Shown one piece after another: positions 25,818 through 41,362 of a stretch of 64,000 nucleotides of DNA. The position numbers and the translations under genes were made by a program. Where the stretch lies: positions 310,001 through 374,000 of the forward strand of contig JAPQWV010000498.1 in assembly GCA_027422505.1 (NCBI GenBank), written 5' to 3'. How positions within the stretch are numbered: the stretch's first letter is position 1; every line of letters begins with the position of its first letter. Origin of the DNA: Craterostigma plantagineum. Taxonomy: Eukaryota > Streptophyta > Magnoliopsida > Lamiales > Linderniaceae. The notes beneath the pieces were generated by a model, which was not told the DNA's origin, made no database searches, and saw only the letters and a list, made by a program, of their open reading frames with translations.

Positions 25818-28616
25818 TGTGGCGCCCCGCCATCTACTTATCAATTCTAACACTAACTTACGTGGCTAATGTCAGTTTAAAATAAATAAGATGCGAAAAC
25901 GTGGGTAAAATTTTTCCTTTTATATAAAGGAATTCGTTCTGTACAAGTCAAAATATCACTCCCAACCTATTTACATAGGATGGTTTCATAGTTCCAACAA
26001 AAGAAACCCTAACTTCCGCCCCACGGGTCGCATTCATGTACACACCACCCTCAAAAGTCGTTGGAAGCTTCAAAAGATAGCCTTGCCGTCCTAAGCGATC
26101 ACATACCGTGGTCGCGCGTACCTACAACACATAAAACATGGGATGAGCTATAAAGCTCAGTAAGTAGGAATAATGCATGTCGTGCACGTGTCTCATTTGC
26201 AAAGGCATCCGCGCCAATGCATTCAGACCCTAATAGGATCAAACTCAATCTTATATCTCTCAGGGCCCTCGACTGACTTACTATGCACCATTTTCAGAGC
26301 TCAATTTCAAATAAATGGTCCAGCAATCCACAAAGGGTGGCGAACCATAAAATACCAGTCACGCATTTCGGCCCAATTCGCACTGGGATGCATGACGGCC
26401 CGCTATTCGGCCCAATGGGTACTTGCTGTTCCGCGGACGCTCACGCTGGTAGCCCACTTCGGGGTCGCCAACACCAGAGATACCCTCGGTGTCGCTGCCA
26501 CCCTCGAATCGCCTCCTCCAGGTCGCACCTACCGCAATTCAGGGCATTCTGCCCAAATAATAAATATATATCCGACGACGTACCGGGTCGTCATGGTGTC
26601 ATAGAAGCAGTCCAGACTCAACTGTGAGTCGACATCAGATGCCCATATCGGCAAATATCCATCGCTTTCAAGCGACATTATACCATGCATACTCTCATCT
26701 CACTATTTCCGTGCATGCCGTGTATGCAAGTGTTCATGCTCATGTAAACAATACTAAAATGCATGCTATATCATCATATATAGCAAATAATTCACATAAT
26801 CTCATATAAACAGATAGCCACGTAATTCATGTTAGTACAAACAATTTATGTGTTGTAGTTGAAATTCCCACTTACCTGTCGTCCGTAGATTATTTAATCT
26901 TATCGTACTGTAAATCGCTAATCTTCGAACCCTAAATATAGAAACATATAAAATTAGGGTTTGTTAGTCTAATTATAATTTCATGAAATTAGCTTAATTT
27001 GAAAACCCTAGTTTCGACTTCTATAATTTCGAAATTGGATATCGATATGATATAACATGAGGTTAATTTCGGTATATTATATACCACATACATATCGACA
27101 TGTTGAAATTGGGTTTCGATATTTTAACTAGATGTCGAGCTACATGTCTCGACATTTCCAAGTAATATTTCGACATTTTCTACAAGATGTCGAGCTCTCA
27201 CAAACAATGTCGAGTTGTATGTTAATGTTACAAATAAAATGTCGAGCTATTAAATAGTACTAAATGTCGACATTACAAACCAAAATGTCGAGATATTAAT
27301 AACATCATATGTCGACACTTCAAGCAAAAATGTCGAGTTGTGTCTTAACCTCACACAAGATTTCGATATAGATATTGAAAGTAAATCTCGGGTTTACTTT
27401 ATGAAATGAATTGCACATAAATCTCGAGATGTTACACAACCGAGATTAGCATCAGCTTTCCACAACTTGTAGATTAATATGAAATGAATTGCTGTAGATT
27501 TCGATACAATTAAACTTGAATTTCGAGCTTGTATATAAATTTCAAAGTCACTTTAAAAACCAAGATAAAATGTCGAAGCAATACCTATAAAAATGTCGAA
27601 GCAATACATATAAAAATGTCGAAGCAATACATATAAAAATGTCGAGATACCATATAAAACCTCAAAGTAGATTTCAATCATGGTTTCGAAATTCATCATC
27701 CGGGAATTCCTATCATCAATCGAATTTTCTTCACAGTGTATTCTTATGGTAGTAAAACTTATAATAGAAACCCTAAAATCAGTAATCTACCTAAATTCAA
27801 AATCTTCCAAGAAATCTAACACTCCTAAAAATATACCTTAGTTCGATTACTCAATTCTCTATTACCCTTCAACTCCCTAAATAAAGAACATAGAAATGAC
27901 CTTCTACTCGATAAATAGAGTTGTACCTTTTTAATGATCTTTTTAATGATGTTCTTGCTATTGTTTCCTTTCTCTGCCTTGATCGAGCTATCTTCCTCCT
28001 TTAAGGTCTCCAATTTATCGAGTTTATACAGTTAAAGATCCTTTAGTTTACTAAAGTTGGTTTGTAGATAAGTTCTAAGGGTTATTGTTATCCAATCGTT
28101 ACTTGATAACTCCAAGAATAAGACTTTGCTTTAATTCCAAGTAATCAATATTTATCCTATGTCTCGACATCTTTAGTTGGTTTCGCATTTTACATTGTCG
28201 AGCCTAATTAATAATTTCGAGTTTATATGTTCAAGATCTAAGAATTTCGAGATTGTTGGTAATCAATAACTTGATATTCAATTGCTCGATATTTTCTCTG
28301 TTTCTAACTTCGCTTTTCATGTTGTTAAGTTCCGAACTCATTTCTACAATTTTATGCTCCCAAAAATATGGTATCCATACTTAATACATTAAATCAAACC
28401 TTCTAAGTTATCATATCATGCACTAGAAACCCTAAAATAATTAACTATCCTAAATTCAAAGTCTATTTTCCTAATTTATTCATGTCATGTTAGCATATAA
28501 CATAAAATCATTTAAGCACTTAAACGTCACAAAATATGTCTCATGCAGTCACGTAAGCCATATAATATGTATGCATATTTATTGGCCAAACTTACGTGCG
28601 GGACCCGGGTATTACA
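25818..28616 (-). repeat. Downstream (3') LTR of the retrotransposon
   Basis: 2799 bp, starting TGTGGCGCCCCGCC on the plus strand and ending GGGTATTACA. In element orientation this is the 3' LTR. It contains a TATA-like palindrome (ccttttatataaagg, 25916-25930), a cluster of ATGTCGA heptamers (27120-27650) and several AAACCCTAA motifs. Small open frames within it are not conserved genes. Confidence 0.95.
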
Positions 28617-28630
28617 TCCTCCCCCCCTTA
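28617..28630 (-). other. Polypurine tract of the retrotransposon
   Basis: Read on the minus strand, TAAGGGGGGGAGGA abuts the 3' LTR. This is where plus-strand DNA synthesis would be primed. Confidence 0.85.
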
Positions 28631-28651
28631 AAAGGGATTTCGTCCCCGAAA

Positions 28652-31600
28652 TCAGGCAGGGAGAAATAGCTCAGGGTAGCGATTTCTCATATCGTCTTCC
28701 CGTTCCCACGTAGCTTCCTCGGTGGACTGATTCTGCCATAATACTTTGACTAACGGAATTTCTTTATTCCGTAATCGTTTCACGTCGTACATAAGGATTT
28801 CTACTGGCTTTTCTTCATAACTCAAATCTGGCTTGAGCTGTTGATGAAAATTCTCAGTGTTCAGCACATGGCTGGGGTCTGCGACGTATTTTCGTAACGT
28901 CGATACGTGAAAGATATCATGTACTTGAGCTAGTGAGGCTGGTAATTCGAGTTGGTAGGCAACTTCGCCAACTTTTCGGACAATTCGGAACGGTCCGATA
29001 TATCTCGGGCTTAGCTTACCTTTCTTCCCAAATCGCCTCACGCCTTTCATTGGGGACACCTTCAGAAATACAAAATCATCTGCTTGGAATTCCAATGGTC
29101 TACGCTTTTGATCTGCGTAACTTTTCTGTCTGCTTTGGGCCGTTTTCATTCGTTCTCGTATTTGTGCGATGACTTCTGTCATTTCTTGAATTAGGTCGGG
29201 TCCTAATATCGCTCGTTCCCCAACTTCATCCCAATGTATTGGAGATCTACATTTGCGTCCATACAGAGCTTCATACGGAGCCATTCCGATAGTCGCATGA
29301 TAGCTATTATTATATGAGAACTCAATCAGTGGAAGATACCGGCTCCAATTCCCTTTGAAGTCGAGCACGCAGGCTCTGAGCATGTCCTCCAATGTCTGGA
29401 TTGTTCGCTCAGACTGCCCGTCTGTCTGAGGATGATAGGCAGTACTGAAGGATAACTTGGTTCCCATGGCCTTCTGCAAACTCGTCCAGAACTTGGATAA
29501 AAACCTCGAATCACGATCGGAAACGATCGAAATTGGAATTCCGTGAAGTCGTACTATTTCTTGAATATATAATTCTGCGTATCGCTCTATTGAGAATGTT
29601 GAGCTGATAGGCAGGAAGTGAGTAGACTTGGTCAGTCGATCAACGATGACCCATATAGCGTCGTGGCCTTTCACAGTCTTAGGCAAGCCAACAACGAAGT
29701 CCATCGTAATGTGATCCCACTTCCATTCGGGTACTGGCAGGGATTGCAAGGTTCCTGCCGGTCGTTGATGCTCTGCTTTAATTTGTTGACACGTTAGGCA
29801 TTGGCTTACAAAGGTTGCTATTTCTCTTTTCATCCCTGGCCACCAATAGTTGGTTCGTAGATCTCTATACATCTTCGTCGCTCCCGGGTGGATGGAGTAG
29901 ACAGTGGTATGGGCTTCCGTCATGACAGTCTTACGTAGTTCAGCATTGTTAGGAACATATAAACGATTTCTGTAGTATAAACTTCCGTCGTCCCGTATGG
30001 TGAAGTCAGAAGATCTTTGTTCCATTGGAGTTTCTTTAATTTTCAGATATAACTCGTCGTTCTCCTGGGCTTTCGTAATCTGCTCCATCAGTGTAGGTCG
30101 GAGAGTTAAAGCTGCTAGCCTTGTTTCGATTTCGCCCATTGGTATAATTTCTACTCCGAGCTGTTGCAACTCTGCATTTGCGGTTTTCCTGCTTAAAGCA
30201 TCCGCCACTACATTTGCTTTCCCCGGATGGTAGCTAATCACGCAGTCATAATCCTTGACTAACTCGAGCCATCGTCGCTGTCTCATATTTAACTCCTTCT
30301 GGGTGAAGAAGTATTTCAGACTCTTGTGGTCTGTGAAGATTTCGCAGCGTTCGCCGTACAAATAATGCCTCCAGATCTTCAAAGCAAACACAACTGCTGC
30401 GAGTTCCAGATCGTGTGTTGGATAATTTTTCTCGTAATCCTTTAGCTGTCGCGAAGCGTACGCAACAACCTTTCCGTTTTGCATTAGAACGCATCCCAGC
30501 CCGTTCTTCGATGCATCGCTATATACGGAAAATCCTCCTGTTCCTGTGGGTATCGTCAGGACTGGGGCCGAAGTAAGTCGTCTTTTTAATTCCTGAAAGC
30601 TTCGCTCGCACTCATCGCTCCAATGGAATGGAGTATCTTTCCTAGTCAGCTTCGTTAATGTTGATGCGATCCTCGAGAAGTCTTTAATAAACTTTCTGTA
30701 GTATCCTGCCAGTCCAAGAAAACTTCGTACTTCTGTCACATTTATTGGTTGGGGCCAATTGTTAATAGCCTCTATCTTGCTCGGGTCTACTGAAATTCCT
30801 GCTCCCGAAATAATATGTCCAAGAAATGCGACTTGATCCAGCCAAAACTCGCATTTCTTGAACTTAGCATACAATTGCTTCTCGCGTAGTATCTCAAGGA
30901 CGGTCTTCAGATGTTGCTCATGCTCCTCCCTCGTTTTTGAATAAATGAGGATGTCATCGATAAATACGATGACGAACTTATCCAGGAATGGCTTGAATAT
31001 GCGGTTCATCAGGTCCATGAATGCTGCCGGCGCGTTAGTCAGCCCGAAGGGCATGACTAAGAACTCGTAGTGCCCGTATCGAGTACTAAAGGCCGACTTC
31101 GGAATATCTTCTTCGCGAATCTTCAGCTGATGATATCCCGATCGCAAATCTATTTTTGAGAACACCGTGGCTCCCTGTAGTTGATCGAACAGGTCGTCAA
31201 TCCTCGGAAGGGGATATTTATTCTTGATAGTGATCTTATTTAACTCTCTGTAATCGATGCATAGCCGCATCGACCCATCTTTCTTCTTGACAAATAGAAC
31301 TGGTGCTCCCCAGGGTGAAAAGCTTGGTTGAATGAATCCCTTCTGCAGCAACTCGTCCAATTGTTCTTTCAATTCTTTCATTTCTGTTGGAGCTAAACGA
31401 TATGGAGCTTTTGAAATAGGTGCAGCTCCGGGTACTAAATCAATCGTGAACTGAATCTCACGATCAGGGGGAAGTCCTGGTAAATCTTCGGGGAACACAT
31501 CAGAAAATTCTTGTACTATTGGGACTTCTTCTAACTTTGGGGGTGAACGTTCTTCTGAGGTCATTGCAAATATAAGGTATGCTTCACATCCTGCCCTGAT

Positions 31601-33112
31601 CAAGCGTTGTGCCTTCATCGCGGAGATTTTAGGAATTTTGCTCTTGCTAGTTCCCGTAAAAATGAACGGTTCATTTCTCTCTGTATTGAACGTGACTGTC
31701 TTATGATTACAATCAATCACGGCGCCATACTTAGACAGCCAGTCCATTCCTAGGATTACCTCATAGTCGTTCATAGGTATAACTATAAGGTCTACGGGTA
31801 GTTCTCTATCGTTCACTAGCACTGGGCATTCTCGTAAAACTAAATTAGTTCGGGTCGAAGCTCCATGTGGAATGGTTACACTATACTCGCAGTCGGATTG
31901 TTGAGGCGTAATCCCGAGTCTCGTCACGTACTTAGATGATGCAAATGAATGCGTGGCTCCTGAATCTATTAATATGCATGTCGGGATATGATGGATAGAT
32001 AGAGTACCTGCTACTACCGATGGGTCTGTCTCCGCCTCTTCTGATGTTATCGTGTAAACTCTGGCAGGTACTGTTGGTGGTCTGGCCTGTACAGTCGTTT
32101 GACTCCCAGATGCTTTTCCAGGGCATGCTCTTGCAAAATGGCCCGATTTTCCACACCTAAAGCAGCTAGCATTTTCTGAGAAGCAAACGCCCGTATGTCG
32201 TCGGGTGCACTTCGGACAGATTGGTGCCATTGGGGGTCTCCCCTGATTCGGGTTAAACTGCTGAGGTAGTCCGGGTTTATTCTGAAAATTAGGCCTTGGA
32301 CCCTTTAAGACAAATTGCTTCTTTTGGCTTCCTCCACTCCACTGTGGCCCCTGTACGAACTTCCGTTTCGCTTCTTGGGCTCGGATGATTCTGATTTCCG
32401 CTTGCTCAGCCACTAAAGCCCGTTCAGCAACTTGAGCATATGTAGCTCCTTGAAGCCCGGCCATATTCACGTCTCTATATAGCTCAGGTTTCAGGCCTTC
32501 CAGAAAGCGCTCCACCTTCAATACATCTGTGCTCACCATGTGAGCTGCAAACCTAGACAGCTGTTCAAATTTTCGGATGTACTCAGCCACTGTCATCGGG
32601 CCCTGGCGTAAGTTAATGAACTCGTTCATTCGTTGGGCCCGTACTGGAGCGGTGAAGTACTTGCTCCTGAATAATTCTTTGAAACGATCCCAACTCATTG
32701 TAAGAGGGTCTTCAATGGCTAAGATGGTGTCCCACCAATGACCTGCACTCCCTCGCAACAGGAATGCAGCACACAGGACCTTCTCTTCCTCGGGAATTCT
32801 GCTGTACTGGAACATACTTTCTAAGGTCCTTAGCCAGTCTTCAGCCGAAGTTGGGTCGATTGCATCTTCGAAAGTTGGAGGATTTAACTTTCGAAATCTT
32901 TCTCCTACTATTTCTATTCTTTCGGCTTGGGAAAGCCCACTGCTTTGTTGTCCGCCAGTGTTCCGCTGTTGAATTAATTCTTGAATCTGAGCGGACTGTT
33001 GACGCACTAATTCGGTAAGTTGGATAATCGCCGTGTCGCGATTATCAGTTGGTATCTCGGGTTCCTTGCCCCGATTGGAACTCCCACTGCTATCACCTCT
33101 TGTTCTACCCAT
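28652..33112 (-). CDS. Retrotransposon gag-pol polyprotein (1486 aa)
   Basis: One uninterrupted frame. Approximate residue order: gag capsid-like region 60-250 ([24 protein letters not shown]); CCHC zinc knuckle near 320 ([14 protein letters not shown]); aspartic protease near 385 ([12 protein letters not shown]); reverse transcriptase 570-760 with FIDDILIYS near 720; RNase H near 870 ([11 protein letters not shown]) to ADALSRK; integrase from about 1060 with a zinc-binding HHCC region ([11 protein letters not shown]) and the DDE core ([26 protein letters not shown]); then a chromodomain-like end ([16 protein letters not shown]). Gag and pol are fused with no frameshift or stop. No envelope gene is present. 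The frame starts 142 bases after the primer site. Confidence 0.95.
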   Translation of the reverse strand: MGRTRGDSSGSSNRGKEPEIPTDNRDTAIIQLTELVRQQSAQIQELIQQRNTGGQQSSGLSQAERIEIVGERFRKLNPPTFEDAIDPTSAEDWLRTLESMFQYSRIPEEEKVLCAAFLLRGSAGHWWDTILAIEDPLTMSWDRFKELFRSKYFTAPVRAQRMNEFINLRQGPMTVAEYIRKFEQLSRFAAHMVSTDVLKVERFLEGLKPELYRDVNMAGLQGATYAQVAERALVAEQAEIRIIRAQEAKRKFVQGPQWSGGSQKKQFVLKGPRPNFQNKPGLPQQFNPNQGRPPMAPICPKCTRRHTGVCFSENASCFRCGKSGHFARACPGKASGSQTTVQARPPTVPARVYTITSEEAETDPSVVAGTLSIHHIPTCILIDSGATHSFASSKYVTRLGITPQQSDCEYSVTIPHGASTRTNLVLRECPVLVNDRELPVDLIVIPMNDYEVILGMDWLSKYGAVIDCNHKTVTFNTERNEPFIFTGTSKSKIPKISAMKAQRLIRAGCEAYLIFAMTSEERSPPKLEEVPIVQEFSDVFPEDLPGLPPDREIQFTIDLVPGAAPISKAPYRLAPTEMKELKEQLDELLQKGFIQPSFSPWGAPVLFVKKKDGSMRLCIDYRELNKITIKNKYPLPRIDDLFDQLQGATVFSKIDLRSGYHQLKIREEDIPKSAFSTRYGHYEFLVMPFGLTNAPAAFMDLMNRIFKPFLDKFVIVFIDDILIYSKTREEHEQHLKTVLEILREKQLYAKFKKCEFWLDQVAFLGHIISGAGISVDPSKIEAINNWPQPINVTEVRSFLGLAGYYRKFIKDFSRIASTLTKLTRKDTPFHWSDECERSFQELKRRLTSAPVLTIPTGTGGFSVYSDASKNGLGCVLMQNGKVVAYASRQLKDYEKNYPTHDLELAAVVFALKIWRHYLYGERCEIFTDHKSLKYFFTQKELNMRQRRWLELVKDYDCVISYHPGKANVVADALSRKTANAELQQLGVEIIPMGEIETRLAALTLRPTLMEQITKAQENDELYLKIKETPMEQRSSDFTIRDDGSLYYRNRLYVPNNAELRKTVMTEAHTTVYSIHPGATKMYRDLRTNYWWPGMKREIATFVSQCLTCQQIKAEHQRPAGTLQSLPVPEWKWDHITMDFVVGLPKTVKGHDAIWVIVDRLTKSTHFLPISSTFSIERYAELYIQEIVRLHGIPISIVSDRDSRFLSKFWTSLQKAMGTKLSFSTAYHPQTDGQSERTIQTLEDMLRACVLDFKGNWSRYLPLIEFSYNNSYHATIGMAPYEALYGRKCRSPIHWDEVGERAILGPDLIQEMTEVIAQIRERMKTAQSRQKSYADQKRRPLEFQADDFVFLKVSPMKGVRRFGKKGKLSPRYIGPFRIVRKVGEVAYQLELPASLAQVHDIFHVSTLRKYVADPSHVLNTENFHQQLKPDLSYEEKPVEILMYDVKRLRNKEIPLVKVLWQNQSTEEATWEREDDMRNRYPELFLPA

Positions 33113-33253
33113 TCTTATTTACCCTGATAGTCCCTACGGCCAATAAATTATGCAACGCAAACAAGAATTCACAGTAATAGAAACTTACTAGCAAGGCCGC
33201 TTCCGTACTTTTGAGTGTGTGTACATGAACAGTCTACAGAAACTTCAACCGAA

Positions 33254-33265
33254 GCTCTGATACCA
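33254..33265 (-). other. Primer binding site for initiator tRNA-Met
   Basis: On the minus strand TGGTATCAGAGC follows the 5' LTR after a two-base gap. This is the standard plant primer site complementary to the 3' end of initiator tRNA-Met. Confidence 0.93.
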
Positions 33266-33267
33266 CC

Positions 33268-36066
33268 TGTGGCGCCCCGCCATCTACTTATCAATTCTAA
33301 CACTAACTTACGTGGCTAATGTCAGTTTAAAATAAATAAGATGCGAAAACGTGGGTAAAATTTTTCCTTTTATATAAAGGAATTCGTTCTGTACAAGTCA
33401 AAATATCACTCCCAACCTATTTACATAGGATGGTTTCATAGTTCCAACAAAAGAAACCCTAACTTCCGCCCCACGGGTCGCATTCATGTACACACCACCC
33501 TCAAAAGTCGTTGGAAGCTTCAAAAGATAGCCTTGCCGTCCTAAGCGATCACATACCGTGGTCGCGCGTACCTACAACACATAAAACATGGGATGAGCTA
33601 TAAAGCTCAGTAAGTAGGAATAATGCATGTCGTGCACGTGTCTCATTTGCAAAGGCATCCGCGCCAATGCATTCAGACCCTAATAGGATCAAACTCAATC
33701 TTATATCTCTCAGGGCCCTCGACTGACTTACTATGCACCATTTTCAGAGCTCAATTTCAAATAAATGGTCCAGCAATCCACAAAGGGTGGCGAACCATAA
33801 AATACCAGTCACGCATTTCGGCCCAATTCGCACTGGGATGCATGACGGCCCGCTATTCGGCCCAATGGGTACTTGCTGTTCCGCGGACGCTCACGCTGGT
33901 AGCCCACTTCGGGGTCGCCAACACCAGAGATACCCTCGGTGTCGCTGCCACCCTCGAATCGCCTCCTCCAGGTCGCACCTACCGCAATTCAGGGCATTCT
34001 GCCCAAATAATAAATATATACCCGACGACGTACCGGGTCGTCATGGTGTCATAGAAGCAGTCCAGACTCAACTGTGAGTCGACATCAGATGCCCATATCG
34101 GCAAATATCCATCGCTTTCAAGCGACATTATACCATGCATACTCTCATCTCACTATTTCCGTGCATGCCGTGTATGCAAGTGTTCATGCTCATGTAAACA
34201 ATACTAAAATGCATGCTATATCATCATATATAGCAAATAATTCACATAATCTCATATAAACAGATAGCCACGTAATTCATGTTAGTACAAACAATTTATG
34301 TGTTGTAGTTGAAATTCCCACTTACCTGTCGTCCGTAGATTATTTAATCTTATCGTACTGTAAATCGCTAATCTTCGAACCCTAAATATAGAAACATATA
34401 AAATTAGGGTTTGTTAGTCTAATTATAATTTCACGAAATTAGCTTAATTTGAAAACCCTAGTTTCGACTTCTATAATTTCGAAATTGGATATCGATATGA
34501 TATAACATGAGGTTAATTTCGGTATATTATATACCACATACATATCGACATGTTGAAATTGGGTTTCGATATTTTAACTAGATGTCGAGCTACATGTCTC
34601 GACATTTCCAAGTAATATTTCGACATTTTCTACAAGATGTCGAGCTCTCACAAACAATGTCGAGTTGTATGTTAATGTTACAAATAAAATGTCGAGCTAT
34701 TAAATAGTACTAAATGTCGACATTACAAACCAAAATGTCGAGATATTAATAACATCATATGTCGACACTTCAAGCAAAAATGTCGAGTTGTGTCTTAACC
34801 TCACACAAGATTTCGATATAGATATTGAAAGTAAATCTCGGGTTTACTTTATGAAATGAATTGCACATAAATCTCGAGATGTTACACAACCGAGATTAGC
34901 ATCAGCTTTCCACAACTTGTAGATTAATATGAAATGAATTGCTGTAGATTTCGATACAATTAAACTTGAATTTCGAGCTTGTATATAAATTTCAAAGTCA
35001 CTTTAAAAACCAAGATAAAATGTCGAAGCAATACCTATAAAAATGTCGAAGCAATACATATAAAAATGTCGAAGCAATACATATAAAAATGTCGAGATAC
35101 CATATAAAACCTCAAAGTAGATTTCAATCATGGTTTCGAAATTCATCATCCGGGAATTCCTATCATCAATCGAATTTTCTTCACAGTGTATTCTTATGGT
35201 AGTAAAACTTATAATAGAAACCCTAAAATCAGTAATCTACCTAAATTCAAAATCTTCCAAGAAATCTAACACTCCTAAAAATATACCTTAGTTCGATTAC
35301 TCAATTCTCTATTACCCTTCAACTCCCTAAATAAAGAACATAGAAATGACCTTCTACTCGATAAATAGAGTTGTACCTTTTTAATGATCTTTTTAATGAT
35401 GTTCTTGCTATTGTTTCCTTTCTCTGCCTTGATCGAGCTATCTTCCTCCTTTAAGGTCTCCAATTTATCGAGTTTATACAGTTAAAGATCCTTTAGTTTA
35501 CTAAAGTTGGTTTGTAGATAAGTTCTAAGGGTTATTGTTATCCAATCGTTACTTGATAACTCCAAGAATAAGACTTTGCTTTAATTCCAAGTAATCAATA
35601 TTTATCCTATGTCTCGACATCTTTAGTTGGTTTCGCATTTTACATTGTCGAGCCTAATTAATAATTTCGAGTTTATATGTTCAAGATCTAAGAATTTCGA
35701 GATTGTTGGTAATCAATAACTTGATATTCAATTGCTCGATATTTTCTCTGTTTCTAACTTCGCTTTTCATGTTGTTAAGTTCCGAACTCATTTCTACAAT
35801 TTTATGCTCCCAAAAATATGGTATCCATACTTAATACATTAAATCAAACCTTCTAAGTTATCATATCATGCACTAGAAACCCTAAAATAATTAACTATCC
35901 TAAATTCAAAGTCTATTTTCCTAATTTATTCATGTCATGTTAGCATATAACATAAAATCATTTAAGCACTTAAACGTCACAAAATATGTCTCATGCAGTC
36001 ACGTAAGCCATATAATATGTATGCATATTTATTGGCCAAACTTACGTGCGGGACCCGGGTATTACA
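33268..36066 (-). repeat. Upstream (5') LTR of the retrotransposon
   Basis: Second 2799-bp LTR, offset exactly 7450 bp from the first with no indels seen. In element orientation it is the promoter-bearing 5' LTR. Confidence 0.95.
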
Positions 36067-36071
36067 TAGGG
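36067..36071. repeat. 5-bp target site duplication (right)
   Basis: TAGGG, identical to 25813-25817, marking the right edge of the insertion. Confidence 0.9.
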
Positions 36072-36449
36072 TTTGTTTTCTTGAAATAACTAGCTGCAGC
36101 ATATAGGTCTAGAAAGTGGGAAAAGAAACCCTATTAAGAAATCGTTTCTGCTTTTCCTTTATTTTAATCTTTCATATAGTTCAATAAGGAAGCTTAAGAT
36201 TGTTTCACCTTAGGCTTCTTCACTGGTTTTTTCTGCTGTCCATGGTTGTATTCTTGCATACTATGAAATTAAACCAAGGAGCATCTTTTCCGGCCCTTGT
36301 TTCCTGAAGTTTTTCGGATCTTGAAGTACTTTTTTCATGTTGTTCTTGTTTTGGAATTTAGGTTTGACCCTTTTGGCTAATCGCAATAGATCTATGTGAT
36401 AGATATATTTTTATTTTCATTTCCGAGATAACCTTAATTAGGTTGAAGG

Positions 36450-36628
36450 GTGGAGCTCCTTGAAGTCCAAAAGTGGCTTTTGCAGGGAATACTAAGCTGC
36501 TGATCTATGCTTACCTCAGCCCTATTTATATATGAAGAGATTCATTGGATAGGAGCTGTGGCTTGCATATGTTAGGAGCTTTTGATTTCTCGCGTTTCAG
36601 TCGTTTTTGGATTGAAGGGAGCTCTACA
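36450..36628 (+). ncRNA. MIR159: MIR159 microRNA precursor
   Basis: The mature miR159 lies on the 3' arm at 36606-36626; its 21 bases begin TTTGGATTGAAGG and end GAGCTCTA, matching the conserved family. The 5' arm at 36451-36473 (gagctccttgaagtccaaaag) pairs with it. The stem of about 180 nt is long and imperfect, as is typical for this family, with internal GCAGGG...AGCTGCTG and TTGCATATGTTAGGAGCTTTTG segments also found in other plants' MIR159. miR159 represses GAMYB-type transcripts in anthers, seeds and leaves. The primary transcript should start upstream, but the region beyond 36067 is occupied by the retrotransposon. Confidence 0.95.
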
Positions 36629-37616
36629 CTTTTTTCCAATCGTTTACATAATTTTTGGTATTTTTCTTATGCATATGTATATGACTTCATATTTGGGCTC
36701 AGATTTGTTTTTTACTCCTCTCCATAACGTTAGATTCTGCGTGGATCTTTATGTGATGAAACATTTGTTTTTTTTTTAAAGAAAAAAGATCTTTGAGGTG
36801 TAAGCTTTAGATTTTGGTTTGCTATATCTAGTTTCTGAAGGAAGTCTTGCAAAGTGCTGAAAGGTTTCATTTTTACTTTATTGGCATTTTCTTCATTTCT
36901 GTGCTTCTGATTCCTACAGGTTCTTGGAAGCGTCCTTGCTGGTAATAGATGTAATGGAATATCATTATTTGCTCACGAATCCTGCTTTTTTTCTATATTT
37001 CATTTATCTCAGATGATAATTCTGTAAAAGCATAATTTACATTCATAGGATCTTGTATTTTTGTTAAATGAAATCTAAATATAATGACTGTGTAAATATA
37101 AGCAAAATTTATCTTCTTACATTTTGGAATTATAATTTATTTGAATTGAAATATTCCATGCCCCATTTTTAATGTTTGGATACTGATATAGTTTCACTAG
37201 TTGGAATGTCTGTGTTGTGTATGTATGAAATTGTCATGTATTATTGTAGTATTAAAAAGCATGATTTACGATAAAATTGTACGGGTTTTTCAGTTCAAAT
37301 TTAAGTCCAAGTCCATTTAAGCTCGCCAGAATATCTAAAACTCAATTTGTAATAGAGGCGGTTAGCCACCCACAATCACATACTTGCGAACTTCCTTGAT
37401 TTATACAGCGTGGGACATGAATTTAACACCAACAAATCAAAGAATATGGATTGGGTCAGACATAGTGGATTTCTGAAGGATTCTTAAGGGGCTTATCTGT
37501 CAGCCTACTTATACAATCTGGCCCAAAAGTTTCGTGGGTGAATAAGCAACGGCCCAACAATTTAGGAGGCATGCCCTAACAGATACTCCATCCGCAAAAG
37601 TCATTACCAAAAATAG

Positions 37617-37660
<44 letters not shown>

Positions 37661-38211
37661 TGCTATTATTATTATTATTGCCTATGAAAGAAATACTTGA
37701 ACATAAATGAGTCATGTACGTACGTACGCACGGAAGGCATGTAAGGACAACAACACGAGTCATCTTAAGATAAAATTCGTTAAGGCTCTCTTGGCACGCT
37801 TTTCCACTCACAAGAAATATACCCAAAACCCTTCCCTTATCTCAATTAACGCCTTTTTTCTTTCAATTTCATGCCTCTCTCTATGTATGCAATGCATTAT
37901 TATTACACTGACTCACATGATGATTATGAGCTTCCTCAGTTGCTGCAATAGATTGGCATGAAGATACGTTCGCGACACATTTCTTTACTTCATCATTTTT
38001 CCATAGTAAAACATATCGTTAATGACACATAACACAACGGATAATCACGTGTTAATGGATAACTATATTCCCAAAATAGAATGAATAGCACAAACGTGAT
38101 AACTGATCTAATTAACACAAATTCTATGTTTGACGTTACGTCCGAATATCGGCTATATTTCATGAAATAAATATAACAATATCTTGCTAGAAAAAATGGT
38201 CCTTGTTTGCC
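36629..38211. other. MIR159 3' region and intergenic DNA
   Basis: T-rich sequence that probably contains the remainder of the MIR159 primary transcript, then the upstream region of the beta-glucosidase. No coding exon is supported apart from simple repeats. Confidence 0.4.
37617..37680. repeat. (TTA)n microsatellite
   Basis: About twenty TTA/ATT units with two point interruptions. Confidence 0.85.
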
Positions 38212-38220
38212 TATAAATAG
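38212..38220 (+). promoter_or_regulatory. TATA box of beta-glucosidase gene
   Basis: TATAAATAG 70 bp upstream of the ATG at 38290, with a CT-rich leader between. A strong canonical match. Confidence 0.7.
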
Positions 38221-38289
38221 AATGCTTCCCTTCTCTCACTCCACATCACAGCTACCACAAATCACTGACGTTTAATAGAGAAAAAAAAA

Positions 38290-41362
<3,073 letters not shown>

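Larger units (their letters stand above)
25818..36066 (-). mobile_element. Complete Ty3/gypsy LTR retrotransposon (Tekay/Del-like chromovirus)
   Basis: A 10,249-bp element in minus orientation. It has two 2799-bp LTRs beginning TGT and ending ACA, 5-bp target duplications, a primer site next to the upstream LTR, a polypurine tract next to the downstream LTR, and one unbroken gag-pol frame. LTR comparison by eye shows two differences, both C/T (26571 versus 34021, and 26984 versus 34434). That implies a recent insertion, tens of thousands of years at commonly assumed plant rates. The protein order protease, reverse transcriptase, RNase H, integrase, then a chromodomain-like tail places it with plant chromoviruses. 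It appears potentially autonomous. It lies antisense to MIR159. Confidence 0.95.

Noticed and set aside
26173..26809. Open frames of 143, 114 and 61 codons, repeated at 33623-34259
   Set aside because: They lie inside the two LTRs, overlap in different frames, and show no domain. Their duplication simply reflects the LTR pair.
27825..28013. 62-codon minus-strand frame, repeated at 35275-35463
   Set aside because: Also inside each LTR; lysine-rich low-complexity reading with no support.
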